A DNA stretch of 64,000 nt from Apodemia mormo (GCA_036924255.1 JAUPFN010000006.1:4131501-4195500); one strand, 5' to 3'; positions 19,837 through 31,600 are shown, numbered from the stretch's first letter. Notes: generated from the letters alone by a model not told the origin. Numbers and translations: made by a program.

Positions 19837-19946
19837 TATATTATATTATATTATATTATATTATATTATATTATATTATATTATATTATATTATATTATA
19901 TTATATTATATTATATTATATTATATTATATTATATTATATTATAT
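19834..19946. repeat. (TTATA)n pentanucleotide repeat
   Basis: About 22 near-perfect copies of TTATA follow directly after the (TA)n run. Confidence 0.95.
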
Positions 19947-19952
19947 TTATTT

Positions 19953-20232
19953 TATTGCATAAGATAGCAAAACAAGCAGATGGGTCTCCTGATGGAAAGA
20001 GTCAACCATCGCCTATAGACACCAAAGGTGTTAATGGTGCGTTGCTTTCTTGAGACGAGGTCTAATGAAACATGCATAAATTTACCTGCTTCCTTACCCT
20101 CCAAACGGGACACGACAACGACAAGCACTGACGCTATTGCGGCAGATATAGATAAGGCGGTGGTACCAGACCCAGGCGAGACAATGTAGAACTCTACCAA
20201 CTAGTAGCCACGATGTTAGTGACTCGTATAGC
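19953..20232 (-). mobile_element. Retroposon A copy, 3' portion, split by a DNA transposon
   Basis: CATAAGATAGCAAAACAAGC through GGCGGTGGTACCAGACCC to CTCGTATAGC. The sequence resumes at 23573 with CGTATAGCCAATTGGTCGCC. The shared CGTATAGC is the 8-bp duplication made by the inserted element at 20233-23572. Confidence 0.85.
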
Positions 20233-21083
20233 CATTGATATATAAAAACCCAAGATACACAATCAGTGTCTCAAAAACGTCCTCTAAGAATGAGTGCACA
20301 ATTTAAAATTGCTCACTCACTTCAAATAGAAGCCCGTCGCTCACGTCACTGCCCGCGCGTCAAAAATACAGAATTGTTTTCTGATAAATTGTAAAATACA
20401 ACATCATGAACGTTAAAAAAATATTGTATTTTCGGTAAGTATAAGAGTTTATCGATTTATTTTTGTCGTTTATATTACTAAACATAGGGTGTAATGTATG
20501 ATTTTCTTTTTTTTTTTTAAATGTACTCGACGCTCCAAATATAGTACGACAAAATTTCAATGGTCACTTTTTCAGTAAAAGGACAGTGCATTACAACCTC
20601 CTTTTAATTTAGTCGAATAATACAAATTTATCCTGTTATTATTAGTGGAGTCGATTTTTTTCATTAATAAGTTATTTTTTTTAATAAGATTAATTTTTTT
20701 CATTAATAATTTTGAATACCTTTTACAGTTGTTAACCAACTGCCAAAAAGAGAAGAGGACATCAATTTGACGATTTTAAAATGTTTGATTATATTGATTA
20801 CTTAATTTGAGGACCGAGTTAGGTGATTCTTTTTATTCTATTTGTACGAATATAAAATAACAATATATAATTGTGATTCTTACGATAAACTTTGGAGATA
20901 TATTAAGAAAATTTTAATATAACAATAGCAAATCATAAGTAGCATCGAATTTTGTTCTGTTTACACATGTTGTTGATAACGATTTCTTAAGTGGAAGGCA
21001 CAGGTTGCATTAAGAATGTTTATTTTTTGATTTAATAATTTATTTTTAATAAAATGTTGTTTTTGATTGCGGATATATTATAC

Positions 21084-21239
21084 TATACATATTATAAATG
21101 TTAAAGTTTGTATGTTTGGATGTTTGATAATCAATCACGTAAAAAATGGCTGTACCAATTTGGATTTAGACTCGGATATAAGATGACCTGGAATAGCACA
21201 TAGAATACTTTTATCCTAATGCAGCGATCTGCAGCTAGT
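21084..21239 (+). mobile_element. Helitron-like element, subfamily H2, short
   Basis: From CTATACATATTATAAATG, GTATGTTTGGATGTTTGATA to AGCGATCTGCAGCTAGT. It is internally deleted compared with 6588-6829. Confidence 0.6.
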
Positions 21240-22318
21240 CTCGTATAAATTTTAAGTGACTGTTTATACGTACGAGTTGTTTTATTTGCATACTAACTGT
21301 TACCCGTGGTTTGCTCGCGCATATTTACTTTAGAACTTATTTAACTTTCTTTATTTTATTAAAAAACTCTACATTGCCGGGTGGGCCGCTAGTACGTTAA
21401 AAATAATATTTACATATTCTTCTTAATTATTTATATACGACATTTTTGTTATTAAAATGTAAGTAAAAAACGTAAGACATGAACTTCCTATAACTTCTAA
21501 ATTTTCTATACCTAATATCATAACTAACTATTCCTCAAACTAAAAATACCTATTAGTAACACACCTATAAAAAAAACTAACGTAATTATAAAAGAAATGT
21601 ATAATTAACAGGAATTATCTAATCTAAAATTACCTTTGGCAATAATATTATATGTACTAAACACTCCAAACTAAATATACATATCTATTAGGATTTCTGT
21701 ATATGTAACACACCTATGTTACCAACTAATGTAACTATATTAAAAAAGTCTGTGAGCTGGTTGACCCTACAGGCCACCTGAAACTTCCCGCTAAATTTAA
21801 GTATTTTAACCTCAAAGAAAAAAAGCTATGCCTAAGCATAGACTATTGAATTAAAAAAGTACAAAAATCCAAAGTTTTTTTAAATGATACTTAGTTATTC
21901 AGTATTTGAAGAGATGTATATTTTTTCAAAATCATCAAAGAGTTTGATCTTCCGAATAACATTGAACACAATTTTTTAGCTCTAAATTGTTTTATTGGAA
22001 TTTTTTATACGAGGGTCAATAAAATTTTCAGAAGCCGACATCGCATTAGCAACTAACCTATTGTGTTTCAAATATCTATGGGCAGTATTTCCTCGTACGT
22101 CTGCAGATACTATAACTAAATAAATGTGCGTTTACATAATACTGCAAAAAAAAACAGAAAAACTAAAATCTAATTCAAAACCAGAATTCTACGAAAAACT
22201 AAACTTATTTCTAGGAAATTAATGCGTTTCCTTACTATGTTGTCGATACATTACATAATAAGTCTGAAAAAAATCGTGTCTATTATCATGTAAGAATCTA
22301 TGAACTTTATAACTTTTT
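21240..22318. other. AT-rich interior of the decayed DNA transposon
   Basis: No open frame above 60 codons is present and nothing in six frames resembles a transposase. 21770-21880 (GCTGGTTGACCCTACAGGCC, AACTTCCCGCTAAATTTAAG) resembles the end of repeat family D, so a family D fragment is probably inserted here. Confidence 0.45.
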
Positions 22319-22690
22319 TTTTTTATCATAAGATAGCAAACAAGCAGATGGGTTTCCTGGTGGAAAGAGTCAACCATCGCCTATAGACACCAAAGATGTT
22401 AATGGTGCGTTGCTATCTTGTGGCGAGGTCTAATGCCACATGCATAAGTTTACCGGCTACCTTACCCTCCAAACCGGAACACGACAGCGACAAGCACTGA
22501 CGCTATTGCGGCAGGAATAGGTAAGGCGGTGGTACCAGACCCGGGCGAGACAATGCAGAACTCTACCACCCAGTAGCCACGAGGGTAGTGACTCGCATAG
22601 CCAATCGGTCGCCTTTTACGACCTGCCTGGCTGAACGGCAGTTGGCCTATTCTGCAAAGGAGGCCGGGACCAACACGGCGAAAATAACGT
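22319..22690 (-). mobile_element. Retroposon A copy, near full length
   Basis: It runs from the T-rich end (antisense of the A tail) through CATAAGATAGCAAACAAGCA, GGTACCAGACCCGGGCGAGA and CGGTCGCCTTTTACGACCTG to GGCCGGGACCAACACGGCG, the 5' end shared by the longest copies. Confidence 0.9.
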
Positions 22691-22917
22691 AGTCATAGTC
22701 ACCATTGCAGTAAATTTCCTATTTCAGTATATTCTAAATCTATTAGACTATGCAAACTAAATGTATCAATATCAAGCGTCAAATACTACATGTCTATAAA
22801 CCCACAGTTTGCCTATATGTGTAGGTTCTGTGTAATAGAACCAATAACCTATAACGTTTGAAATATAAATAAATTATTTTAATGGTCATTATTAGTTTTA
22901 TTGATATACTAGCTGTT

Positions 22918-23160
22918 GCCAGCGATTTCGTCCGCGCGGACTTCGTTTACTGCGCACAGCTTCTCCCCGTAGGTGATAGCGTGATAATATGTAGCCTATA
23001 TATTGACCCGACGTGTTAGTAATATTCATGCAAAATTTGAAGTAAATCCATGCAGTACTTTTTGAGTTTACCCCGGACATACATACAGACAAACAGATAA
23101 ACAGACAAACAGACAAAAATTCTAAAAACTATATTTTTGGCTTCGATATCGATTTTAGAT
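22918..23160 (-). mobile_element. Helitron-like element, H1-related subfamily
   Basis: On the minus strand the 3' end reads GCGGACGAAATCGCTGGCAACAGCTAGT, with a CTAG terminus preceded by a stem-forming GC segment, and a (TGTC/TGTT)n tract towards its 5' side. The 5' boundary is approximate. Confidence 0.55.
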
Positions 23161-23572
23161 CACGCCCCAAGTATTCTTTTAAAAAAATATTCAATGTACA
23201 GTTTTGACTTTCCTACGATTTTATTATATGTAAATATTTATTATATGTTATAGATAAATGTTCTACGCAAAAACAGATTTTCGACAAGATTTTTTTAATG
23301 TAAATTTTACAAACCCTTAAAATACTACCTCAATGCATAAAAATATTTATATTCGACTCCACATGTTCCTTGTCCTACCGGCTAATTTAAGTCAAAAATT
23401 TTATTGCTTTTTGTACATTGTTTTTGTAAAAATGACTTTAAATCTTGCGTTTAAGGTTGAATATGCAAAAACACGTTTGTGCCATAACTATAAACTTTTT
23501 AGACTGAATTAGCGACAGTTTTGAGTGTCAGTTTTGTTCGGAATTGTGTGTCTTGGGTATTTTATATCAATG

Positions 23573-23715
23573 CGTATAGCCAATTGGTCGCCTTTTATCG
23601 TCGTCGACCTGCCTTTGGTCTTGGCCTGACCTGCCGGCAGTTGGCCTATTCTTCAAAGGAGCCCGGGATCAACACGAGGGTCCATTCCGGGGGGGGTCAA
23701 TCACATTATAGATGA
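23573..23715 (-). mobile_element. Retroposon A copy, 5' portion, resumed after the insertion
   Basis: CGTATAGCCAATTGGTCGCC, GACCTGCCTTTGGTC, CGGCAGTTGGCCTATTCTTC and AGCCCGGGATCAACACGAGG continue the copy that stops at 20232. Confidence 0.85.
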
Positions 23716-24673
23716 TGATAGTACGGAACCACAGACCACACAAATACTAATAGACACGGTGTTGGGCGCAAAATGCGTAACCGCTCTTATGTGAGCAAAT
23801 GTATGTAAATATCAAATGCTTGTAGATATATTATATTGTAAAAAATAGAAATATGCCATATTGTGCTGTTTATCGTATTTAATAAAAAGTAAAGGCTTAA
23901 TTAATACTTTTGAAGTGATTTCATTTAATCGGTAAGTATTATAACCCTTTATTACTGTGTGTAAATGCAAGCGACATTGACGTCCAAATAAATTGGCTTT
24001 AAAGGCGTATCCAGTTTAATCCGTGTACGGAAGCCTTCATGCGTGAGTCTGACTCGCACTTGGCCAGTTTCTTTCATCATAACTTCGGGAATTTTCAAAC
24101 AAACTCGTAAAATTGCGTTAAATGCTGTTTTGCATTGCATTTAAAAAATCAAAATTGAATCAAGTGTTTGAAAGTTACAGCTTTTCAGATATAGTGTTGT
24201 TTTTAACTAACTTAGGTATTTCAGTTTTAAATTACTTTTTACTAATGTACCGATTGATTCCAAAATTGGATAAGCTCTTTAATAAAATACATTAAATGTT
24301 GTAAATCGGATCAAAGTTTATACATCTTAGGAGAGCAAGCATTGTCTTTTATCAACGATAATTCTTTTTTAGACATAGCTGAGAGTATTGGGCCAAAAAT
24401 GGGGCCAAACTATTTAAAAACAACGATGGCGTTTTAGAGCTCAATAATTAGGTACGTTGAATGCCGTTTGAAAGATCGTCGCGTTTAAAAGTTACAGCTT
24501 TCAAAAAATAAATTTGCATCTTTTTTAATAAACTTTATATTTTTAGTCGTCGCTCGTCACTGCTGTGTTCCGGTTTGAAGATTAAGGTAACCGGCAAACA
24601 TATGTAACGTGCACATATAGACGATAGTAATTATTTCTTTGTGTAAAAAGACGTATCTGTTTATTGGCTATCC
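23716..24673. other. No gene; scattered repeat fragments
   Basis: 24020-24075 (CCGTGTACGGAAGCCTTCAT, GAGTCTGACTCGCACTTGGC) is the 3' piece of the TTCCG family seen at 10090. 24545-24610 (GTGTTCCGGTTTGAAG, TAACCGGCAAACATATG) is a small retroposon A fragment. The rest has AAAGTTACAGCTTT-type text like family D. Confidence 0.45.
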
Positions 24674-26362
24674 TGCCCCCCAAGACAAGTGGCACCAACG
24701 CTAGGAGAATAGAAAACAATATGTATGGATTTGACATAAGCTGTTGATACGAGCGTAAACGAATTTGTAATTGGTAGCCAAGTGTCATTCGTGAAACGAA
24801 ACGTTATATTGCATCGATCATTTTTGATCATTTTCATACAAAACCTTAGCCAAGTGGCACTTTAGACAAGCAAAATCGTGATCCGATGATTAGCGAACGC
24901 TAGAACCCTGTAAATTACGCTAAAAATGGCGGATGATCACTATTATTCAATCAGCTGTTCTAAATCGTGGATAATATGTGTTAGAATTTTTGATAATTTT
25001 AAAGTAAAATGAACGCAAATTGCCATAATTTAAGAGTCCTAACCTAACTAGGGGGATTTCAATACATTTTCTTTGTTTAAGTCGCAGACGCCTTTGTAGT
25101 GGAATTCGGTTTTCATCCCTTAACTCCACGGGGAATTAACTCAGAGCAAAGTGACCTTGACAAAAGTTGGTGTCCCTTACTCCTTCCACGCAATGATGTA
25201 ACAAAAAAGGGGTGTTATATAGGGTTGAAATTTTCCATCAAAATTTTTCTAAGTCCTGCGCACGCTCTGACCGCCAACCAAGCTCTCTGTTCATTCTAAT
25301 ATAACGCATTGGCGTCATTTAGACCAAATTGGTAGCCAAGTGGATCATGGCTTGTTTAACGTTCATTCTATTAAGGTCTATCGAATATTGTCTGTAAATT
25401 GACGGCGATGTCAGTTTGAAGTGTTATTTCACGACGTGAATCAATCTCGGATGAATTATATACATGGATGGAATATATAAATATTATAAAAAAATAAGGA
25501 CAGAGTCGCTATATCTGATTCAATTTTGAATGTATGTACCGCGTAAGTGCGAATAAGATAAAATATACTATCTTTTCTTCTTAATTACTGTCATGCCGTA
25601 AATTTCTATATAGCTAACATGTCAATTGAACTCTGTCAGTACTACCAATTTAAAGAGTTATAAAATTAAATACTGTCACCAAGATTTATGTATTTATCTT
25701 CCTTGCTATCAAATTTGATTGTGTTAACATATTTTAAGTAAATCCTCTTTACATTACAAGTGAACGTAAAATTGTGTAAAATGTTATCGATAGTCACATT
25801 TTAAAACTTATGTTTCAGATTTATGAAAGCTGATGATAAATTTATTATTAAAAATGAACGAAAATATGCAAAACTGCATTGTCTCGCCCGGGTGTAATAC
25901 CACTGGCCCACCTATTCCTGCAGCAATAGCAACAGTGCTTGTTACCGTCGTGTTCCGGTTTGGAGGGTAAGATAGCCGGTAAATGTATGCATGTGACATT
26001 AATACCCTGCCCGCGCCACAAGGATATCAAAGCACCATTAATAATGTGCCACCAATCCACGCTTTAGAACAGCTGATTGAATAATAATGATCAACCGCCA
26101 TTTTAAGCGTAATCTGCAGGGTTCTAGCGTTCGCCGATTATCGTGTAATTCGCTACTATTTTGCTTGTCAAAAGTGCCACTTGGCTACAGTTTTGTACGA
26201 AAATTGTCAAAAATGATCGATGCAATATATCGTTTCGTTTCACGAATGACACTTGGCTACCAATTACAAATTCGTTTACGCTCGTGTCAACAGCTTATGA
26301 CAAATCCATAAATTTCTCTTTCTATTGTACTAGCGTTGATGCCACATCTTGGGGGCAAGTCT
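24674..26362. mobile_element. Element with ~300-bp inverted ends, 1.7 kb
   Basis: The left end GCCCCCCAAGACAAGTGGCAC is followed by CGAGCGTAAACGAATTTGTA, ATTGGTAGCCAAGTGTCATT and AACGCTAGAACCCTG. The right side carries the reverse complements from 26055 to about 26362 (GATGCCACATCTTGGGGGC). A third end-like motif, GCCACTTGTCTAAGGGGGC, is at 26514-26532, so the right boundary may lie there. The centre contains a retroposon A insert. No transposase or clear target duplication is seen. The superfamily is unassigned. Confidence 0.6.
25873..26050 (+). mobile_element. Retroposon A copy, fragment
   Basis: ACTGCATTGTCTCGCCCGGG, TACCGTCGTGTTCCGGTTTG, GAGGGTAAGATAGCCGGTAA and CAAAGCACCATTAATAATG lie between the arms of the element above. 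The A tail is absent. Confidence 0.7.
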
Positions 26363-26532
26363 TTTTTTTTAATGCACTTTTCATAGAAATAAAACTTATA
26401 ACCTCGGTGAAAATAATACTTCAAAGTGACGTTTACCGTCAATTCAGAGACAATATTCAATATACTTCGTAACGTTCGTATGGAACAAATTTGAATAGTT
26501 ACTGAGCGTTTGCCACTTGTCTAAGGGGGCTG

Positions 26533-27468
26533 ATATAAAAAAAATGAATGTCGTTCGTTTGGTAGAACATTGGCGTAACAATACATTTATGACTTTACAA
26601 GAGAGCGATGTAAGGTGTGATTTTATTTTTGAGACGTGCGTGTGAATAAGAAAACCCTAAAACGATTTTTTAGATCCAGAATATGGATAAAATAATATAT
26701 TTTTATAAAATGGTTAAATCTAAAAAAATATTGGTATTACTATGATATAAAAACAAAACATCGGGTATCTACAATTTCGACATTGTATCAAAAAATTTGG
26801 TAAAATACGAAGATTGACGAATAATTATTATTTACATATTTTGTAACAAAAATTACACGACAAAACAATATTTATAGTAATAAAATAGACCTTTATTCGC
26901 ATATTTTATAATAAAACCTCGATTTTCTTCTTTTTAAGAACTAAAGGTTCTTCATTGGTGTCATATAATCATTACTTTAAAGACTCATTACAAGAGATAG
27001 TACCAAAAATTTTCGTTTTTTTTGTGTACCGGCATTGTAGTTCCAAATACAACTGGATTTCATGAAAGCAATTATTCATTTGTCGCTCATTCCGCAGAAT
27101 CTTTACGAATTAGCATTAATTCAAAAACGACACGTTAGAAATTATTATTCGTCTTCGCTTTTACCAAGAAAACTATTAGTTACGTAAACTATTAGTTACG
27201 TATAATTCAATTTTGGCAAAAACTAAATTTTCGTCACTGTTTCGCTGAATGAGCAATATAGCGTCTTACTTACTTGTGACTTTCAGTATATCGCAATGTA
27301 ACTGGCGTGATGATATTGCATAGGCTAGTTTTTTCGCGTAAATTTACATTGATCCCGTGGGATTCACAAAATACGTCAATTACTCAGCGAACTCTAACAG
27401 CTAGTGTACTAACATGTGTTATGAACATGATACAGAATGTAATAAAAAAATGTAATTTTGAAAAGCAT
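26533..27468. other. No recognisable gene
   Basis: The stretch is AT-rich single-copy-looking sequence. A 62-codon frame at 27307-27495 (+) runs into the hairpin below and has no domain. Confidence 0.5.
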
Positions 27469-27518
27469 TTTTTCTTGTATGAAACTCAAATGTAAATTTG
27501 AGTTTCATACAAGAAAAA
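27469..27518. repeat. Perfect 22-bp hairpin with 6-nt loop
   Basis: TTTTTCTTGTATGAAACTCAAA (arm 27469-27490), TGTAAA, and the exact reverse complement (27497-27518). Same architecture as 4294-4353 with different sequence. Confidence 0.75.
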
Positions 27519-27539
27519 TATGTTTATATTTTTTATTTT

Positions 27540-27770
27540 ACTGATGATTCCTCTGATACAAAGAGAAAACCATCGCCTACAGATATCAAAAATATTAATG
27601 GTGCGTTGCTATTCGAATCGCGGAGTTGGAATGTCACATTCATGCATTTACCGGCTACCCTACCCTCCAAACAGAAATAGGTAAGATGGTGGCACTGAAA
27701 TCCAGTCGAAACGTGTCAGAACTCACCTAATCACTCTTTCACCTAAGTCACGATGTTTATGACACATAAT
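27540..27770 (-). mobile_element. Retroposon A copy, degenerate
   Basis: AACCATCGCCTACAGATATC, TTAATGGTGCGTTGCTATTC and TTTACCGGCTACCCTACCCTC are still readable, with internal deletions. It adjoins the left end of the mariner. Confidence 0.65.
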
Positions 27771-27771
27771 A

Positions 27772-29026
27772 CATGGGGCACACTAAAAGTTTTGCACTTC
27801 TAGCTAATCGGAACTATTTGAATTTCGAATGTTATATTTTTAAGACGCTGCAACCTTCTTAGTAATAAAAAAAACAATTGGCGGGAAATGATTTGTCAGT
27901 TTTTTATTACACATCAAAGTTCTACGCACGCAACGATAATTGAATTAAGTCGAAAAGATTTTAGAGCGATAATTTTTTATCATTTTAAAGTTCTCTTTCT
28001 CCGCAAGACTGTGCCGCTCGTCTTCAAAATGCTTTTGGCAGAGAAACACCTTGTTTGAGCACCGTAAGGCGATGGTTTGCTGAATTTGAGAGAGGTCGAG
28101 TTTCTTCACATGACGGATTTCGTGAAGGGCGGCCTTCAACTGCTGTCAACGAAAATAATGTGGCTGTTGTTAAGCGGTTAATTGAAGAAAACCCCCGGAT
28201 TACCTATGAGACAATTCGAGGACTATTGGGAATTGGTATGAGCCAAATTCAGAAAATTTTACACGAAGAATTGAAAGTTCGGAAACTTTGTTGTCGTTGA
28301 ATCCCTCGTGAACTGACAGCGGAGCAGAAGCGGGCTCGCGTGGAATGGTGCTCACAGATACTACTGAAGTACGACCACGGACATTCTAATGCTGTTTAAG
28401 ACATTGTGACAGGAGACGAAACGTGGATTTATTGTTTTGAACCCGAAAAAAACAGCAATCTTGTAAATGGGTGTTTGAAAATGGGAACAGGCCAACAAAA
28501 GTGAGACAGGCGAGAAACGTTGGTAAAAAAATGATCGCGTTTTTTTCTCAGCTACGGGTCCCATCTGTACAATTCCACTTGAAGATCAAAAGTGTTAATG
28601 CCGAGTGGTATTCTACCATTTGTTTACCCAGGGTGTTAGAAAAAGTTCGTGAAAGACGACCCAAAAGCCGCATTCTCCTACACCATGATAACGCTTTTTC
28701 ACACACGGCCAACAAAACAAAGTCATTTAAAAAGTAAATCTCGTCACTCATCCTGCGCATAGCCTCGACCTAGCACCCTGTGATTTCTGTATTTTCCTAA
28801 AAATCAAAGATTTGATGAGAGGTTTTATTTTTACCAACTCCGAAGAGGCAGTGATAGCGTTCAATCGGCACGTAGAAAACATGCCTTCAGATTTGTGGTC
28901 CTCCTGTTTTAAAAAATGGTTCGATTGCATGAAAAAATCTTTTAATGTAAAGGAGATTATTTTGAAAAGCAATAAATGTAATATTTTGGTTATAACATGT
29001 TAGGCCTTAAATAAGTTTGGCCCATT
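27772..29026 (+). mobile_element. mariner-family DNA transposon, inactive
   Basis: Probable imperfect inverted ends ATGGGGCACACTAAA and (rc) ATGGGCCAAACTTATTT bound 1.25 kb containing a broken transposase. Mariners insert at TA; TA occurs just outside both ends but exact limits are uncertain. Confidence 0.75.
27940..28975 (+). pseudogene. mariner transposase pseudogene
   Basis: The N-terminal helix-turn-helix part reads DFRAIIFYHFK, then after a frameshift near 28005 CAARLQNAFGRETPCLSTVR and RWFAEFERGRVSSHDGFREG. The middle reads NPRITYETIRGLLGIG. Catalytic motifs of the DD34D family are visible: VTGDETWIY (Asp at 28414), LLHHDNAFSHT (Asp at 28686) and HSLDLAPCDF (Asp at 28766). The last two are only about 27 codons apart and out of frame, instead of 34, so there is a deletion. 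In-frame stops include TGA after RKLCCR and TAA in NAV*DIV. It belongs to the mariner group with this DFRA / TGDETW signature; it is dead. Confidence 0.9.
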
Positions 29027-30572
29027 TCTTACACTACCTTTCGTTTCAGTTGCATCACACCAGTTCCAAATATAATAACACAATTTATTCTTTCAATTAT
29101 GGATTTCCGTAAAGTAACGCCTGAATCTATTCAATAAAAAAAGCGCTCTTCTCAGTCCATATTATTGTGATGGGCAACTACGTAGCCTTACGCGCTATGT
29201 AGGGCCAAGGGCCCTACACGCATTTTGCCTATTTTTACATAGTATTCTGTCAACGTAAATAGAAATAGCAGTATTTACTTGCAGTTAAGTTTTGTTGTTT
29301 TATAAGCCAACTTAGTTGACAACCTCTTATATCAACTAGTATGGCTGATTGTGTTTGTACAAGGGCTAATAAAGTTCTCGGGACAATAAATTCCAATTAA
29401 GGCATAAGCTTAATTCCGTTTGTACCAGGGCACTATAAGCATGAAGCACAAACGCAGAGTCTAATTGAAAGCAAACAACCGCTAGTTGGAAACAAAGGTA
29501 TGGAGGATGACGCGTGAATTGCTAAACGCTCTCTCTCAAACGTATGGTGCCCTGGTCCCTGAAGCTCTATTGTTTTCACTCGGCTTTTGGTTCATTTTAT
29601 CTCACATTTAATTCAGGTTTATATGAAAAATTCCCTTTTCTAATGATTAATAATTATTCATGTCAGGAATATGAGGTTTATCGCTAGTTTAAACGAATTA
29701 TAGTAATCATTTTTTGATAATTCTAAGATTCACTTCAAATACATCATTCAATCCGGTATATTAAAGAACATAGGCGATTTTGGTTTCGTACATCCCTTAC
29801 GTGTCTTTCAAAGTGACGAATATAGATAAACTAGAATCATTTTCTACGTTTTTTAAATTATTTAAATAAAATATATCGCTAGGAACAATCATATAAAAAT
29901 ATTGAGACTTTAATTTGATTGATTTCTATCACCATGTTTAAGTGTTACCGTTTTAATTACATTTGCATTAAAACAGCAATAAGTTTATATGTCATAACTT
30001 ACATTATAAGTATCAAATAAAAATTCTACCTATTTTTGTACCCAAGAATAGTTTAAAGCTAATTCTTTTTTGTTAATATAAGTAATTAAAAAGTGTCTTG
30101 GCAAAATCTTAACTCAGAATTTTGACAATCTAAATAGATGCCTATCCGAGATTAGCTGTTGTACTAAAGACACCCAAAGACAAGATAAATACCGCTAAGC
30201 ACAGACTAATAAGGAGAGAACTTAATATTTTTGTTAACCTTACCTAAATTCCAACTTTATTTTGCTACTATTCCCCAAGTTTAAAAAATATTAATTAAAT
30301 GAGGATAAGTTAAAAGTTGATATAGAATCTTACAGAATATATTTTTTAAGGTAAAACGAGTAACTAAAAAAAACTATGTATGAAGTCTCGCCGGTGTTGT
30401 TTTTGAAGTCATCTTTTAGTGGAAAAATAATGAGATTGAAATTTACAGATGCTATGCGCGCATAGCCTTGAAGTACGACATGAAGTTAGTCATAAACCTC
30501 GCTTTAAAGTGAAGTCATATCTTCGCATGCACAAGACATTATACTTGTAGCATAAAGTTAGGCGATATATCT
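29027..30572. other. No recognisable gene
   Basis: 29088-29130 (GGATTTCCGTAAAGTAACGC) is a scrap of the repeat also seen at 42111 and 31270. 29414-29556 carries a short inverted pair, ACCAGGGCAC and GTGCCCTGGT, around about 120 bp. The rest is AT-rich with no open frame of note. Confidence 0.5.
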
Positions 30573-30950
30573 TCCGCCGTGTTGGTCCCGGCCTCCTTTG
30601 TAGAATAGGCCAACTGCCGTTCTGCCAGGCAGGTCGTAAAAGGCGACCGATTGGCTATCGAGTCACTACCATCGTGGCTACTAGGTGGTAGAGTTCTGCA
30701 TTGTCTCGCCTGGGTCTGGTACCACCGCCTTACCTATTCCTGCCGCAATAGCGTCAGTGCTTGTCGCTGTCGTGTTCCGGTTTGGAGGGTAAGGTAGCCG
30801 GTAAACTTATGCATGTGGCATTAGACCTCGCCACAAGATAGCAACGCACCATTAACATCTTTGGTGTCTATAGGCGATGGTTGACTCTTTCCATCAGGAG
30901 ACCCATCTGCTTGTTTGCTATCTTATGATATAAAAAAAAAAAAAAAAAAA
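30573..30950 (+). mobile_element. Retroposon A, best full-length copy with poly(A)
   Basis: It starts CGCCGTGTTGGTCCCGGCCTCC and ends GCTATCTTATGATATA followed by about 18 A. It has no open frame spanning it and no convincing pol III A and B boxes, so it may be the 3' end of a LINE rather than a true SINE. About 20 copies in both orientations occur in this window, making it the dominant repeat. Confidence 0.85.
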
Positions 30951-30984
30951 TCTCCATTTTGCTTTAGTGTGTAGTCATGCCTAC

Positions 30985-31140
30985 TCGTATATTTAGTTCT
31001 ACAGACCCTGCCACAAAGATAGTAACGAACCATTAACATCTTTAGTGTTTGTAGACCATAGTTCTCTTTCCATCTCATCATCATTATCTTATCAATTATC
31101 AGTAGAGCCTTTTGCTTGTTTGCTATCTTATGATATAATC
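30985..31140 (+). mobile_element. Retroposon A copy, degenerate 3' half
   Basis: AGTAACGAACCATTAACATC, CTTGTTTGCTATCTTATGATA. It lies 35 bp after the full-length copy in the same orientation. Confidence 0.75.
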
Positions 31141-31261
31141 AATTTTTAACGCAGTAAAATTGCAGCAACTAACTACCGATTTCTTATATTTCCAGAAACC
31201 CGCATCAGATCTTCACCAAATTGAAATGAGACAAGATGAAAAGTATAGCCTTCCAAACAAA

Positions 31262-31600
31262 AAATCAAACTATTTATTGATTCATGCGTTACTTTGCGGA
31301 AATTCATTATTAAAAAGGTGAAATTAATTAAATTTGCTATTATATTATTCCGCTATTATATTGTCTTCCGCGATGGCATCGACAAGAAGGACGTCTTTAA
31401 TAAATGAGATAAAACTAACGATGGCCTGAACAAAAAGAAGACACCAGTGGCAGAATTGTCCACCCACATCCACCACATTTTGACCCACACGTCTCACACC
31501 ATCACTGAGCACGAAAGCACACAATTTATGTACTCAACGCACGTTTCAGTTTGAAAGCGAAGCCTCTTCAGGAGAAACGAACACTACTACTCAATGCGAG
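31262..31600 (-). repeat. Fold-back/retroelement repeat with CTGAAGA motif
   Basis: Starts ATTGATTCATGCGTTACTTT, GCGGAAATTC and includes ACTCAACGCACGTTTCAG and CTCTTCAGGAG. It is related to 41830-42060 (shared GTCCACCCAC, ACCCAACGCACGTTTCAC, TCTTCAGGAG). On the minus strand it contains the second ribozyme-like motif. Confidence 0.55.
31535..31580 (-). ncRNA. Hammerhead-like motif, family 2, degenerate
   Basis: Reverse complement: TTCTC, CTGAAGA (31571-31565), GGCTTCGCTTTCAAACT, GAAA (31547-31544), CGTGCGTT, GAG. CTC/GAG can pair as helix I and ACG-TG-CGT as helix III. Stem II is poor here, unlike in the copy at 42006-42055. Confidence 0.35.

Larger units (their letters stand above)
20233..23572. 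mobile_element. 3.34-kb decayed P- or hAT-like DNA transposon
   Basis: Terminal inverted repeats CATTGATATA ... TATATCAATG are followed inward by AAAACCCAAGATACACAATC and, on the right, GAATTGTGTGTCTTGGGTAT. The element is flanked by 8-bp duplications CGTATAGC (20225-20232, 23573-23580). It is inserted in retroposon A. 8-bp duplications are shared by hAT and P superfamilies; the CATTGAT start recalls P-type ends, but no transposase frame survives, so the superfamily is open. The interior holds H2 and H1-like Helitron copies and another retroposon A. A 294-bp MITE with the same ends is at 33853-34146. Confidence 0.75.

Noticed and set aside
29414..29556. Miniature transposon with ACCAGGGCAC / GTGCCCTGGT ends
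   Set aside because: The inverted match is only 10 bp, no target duplication is visible and no second copy is present here.
30573..30950. Retroposon A as a classical tRNA SINE
   Set aside because: No convincing box A plus box B was found near its 5' end; it may be the tail of a LINE, so only the neutral name retroposon A is used.
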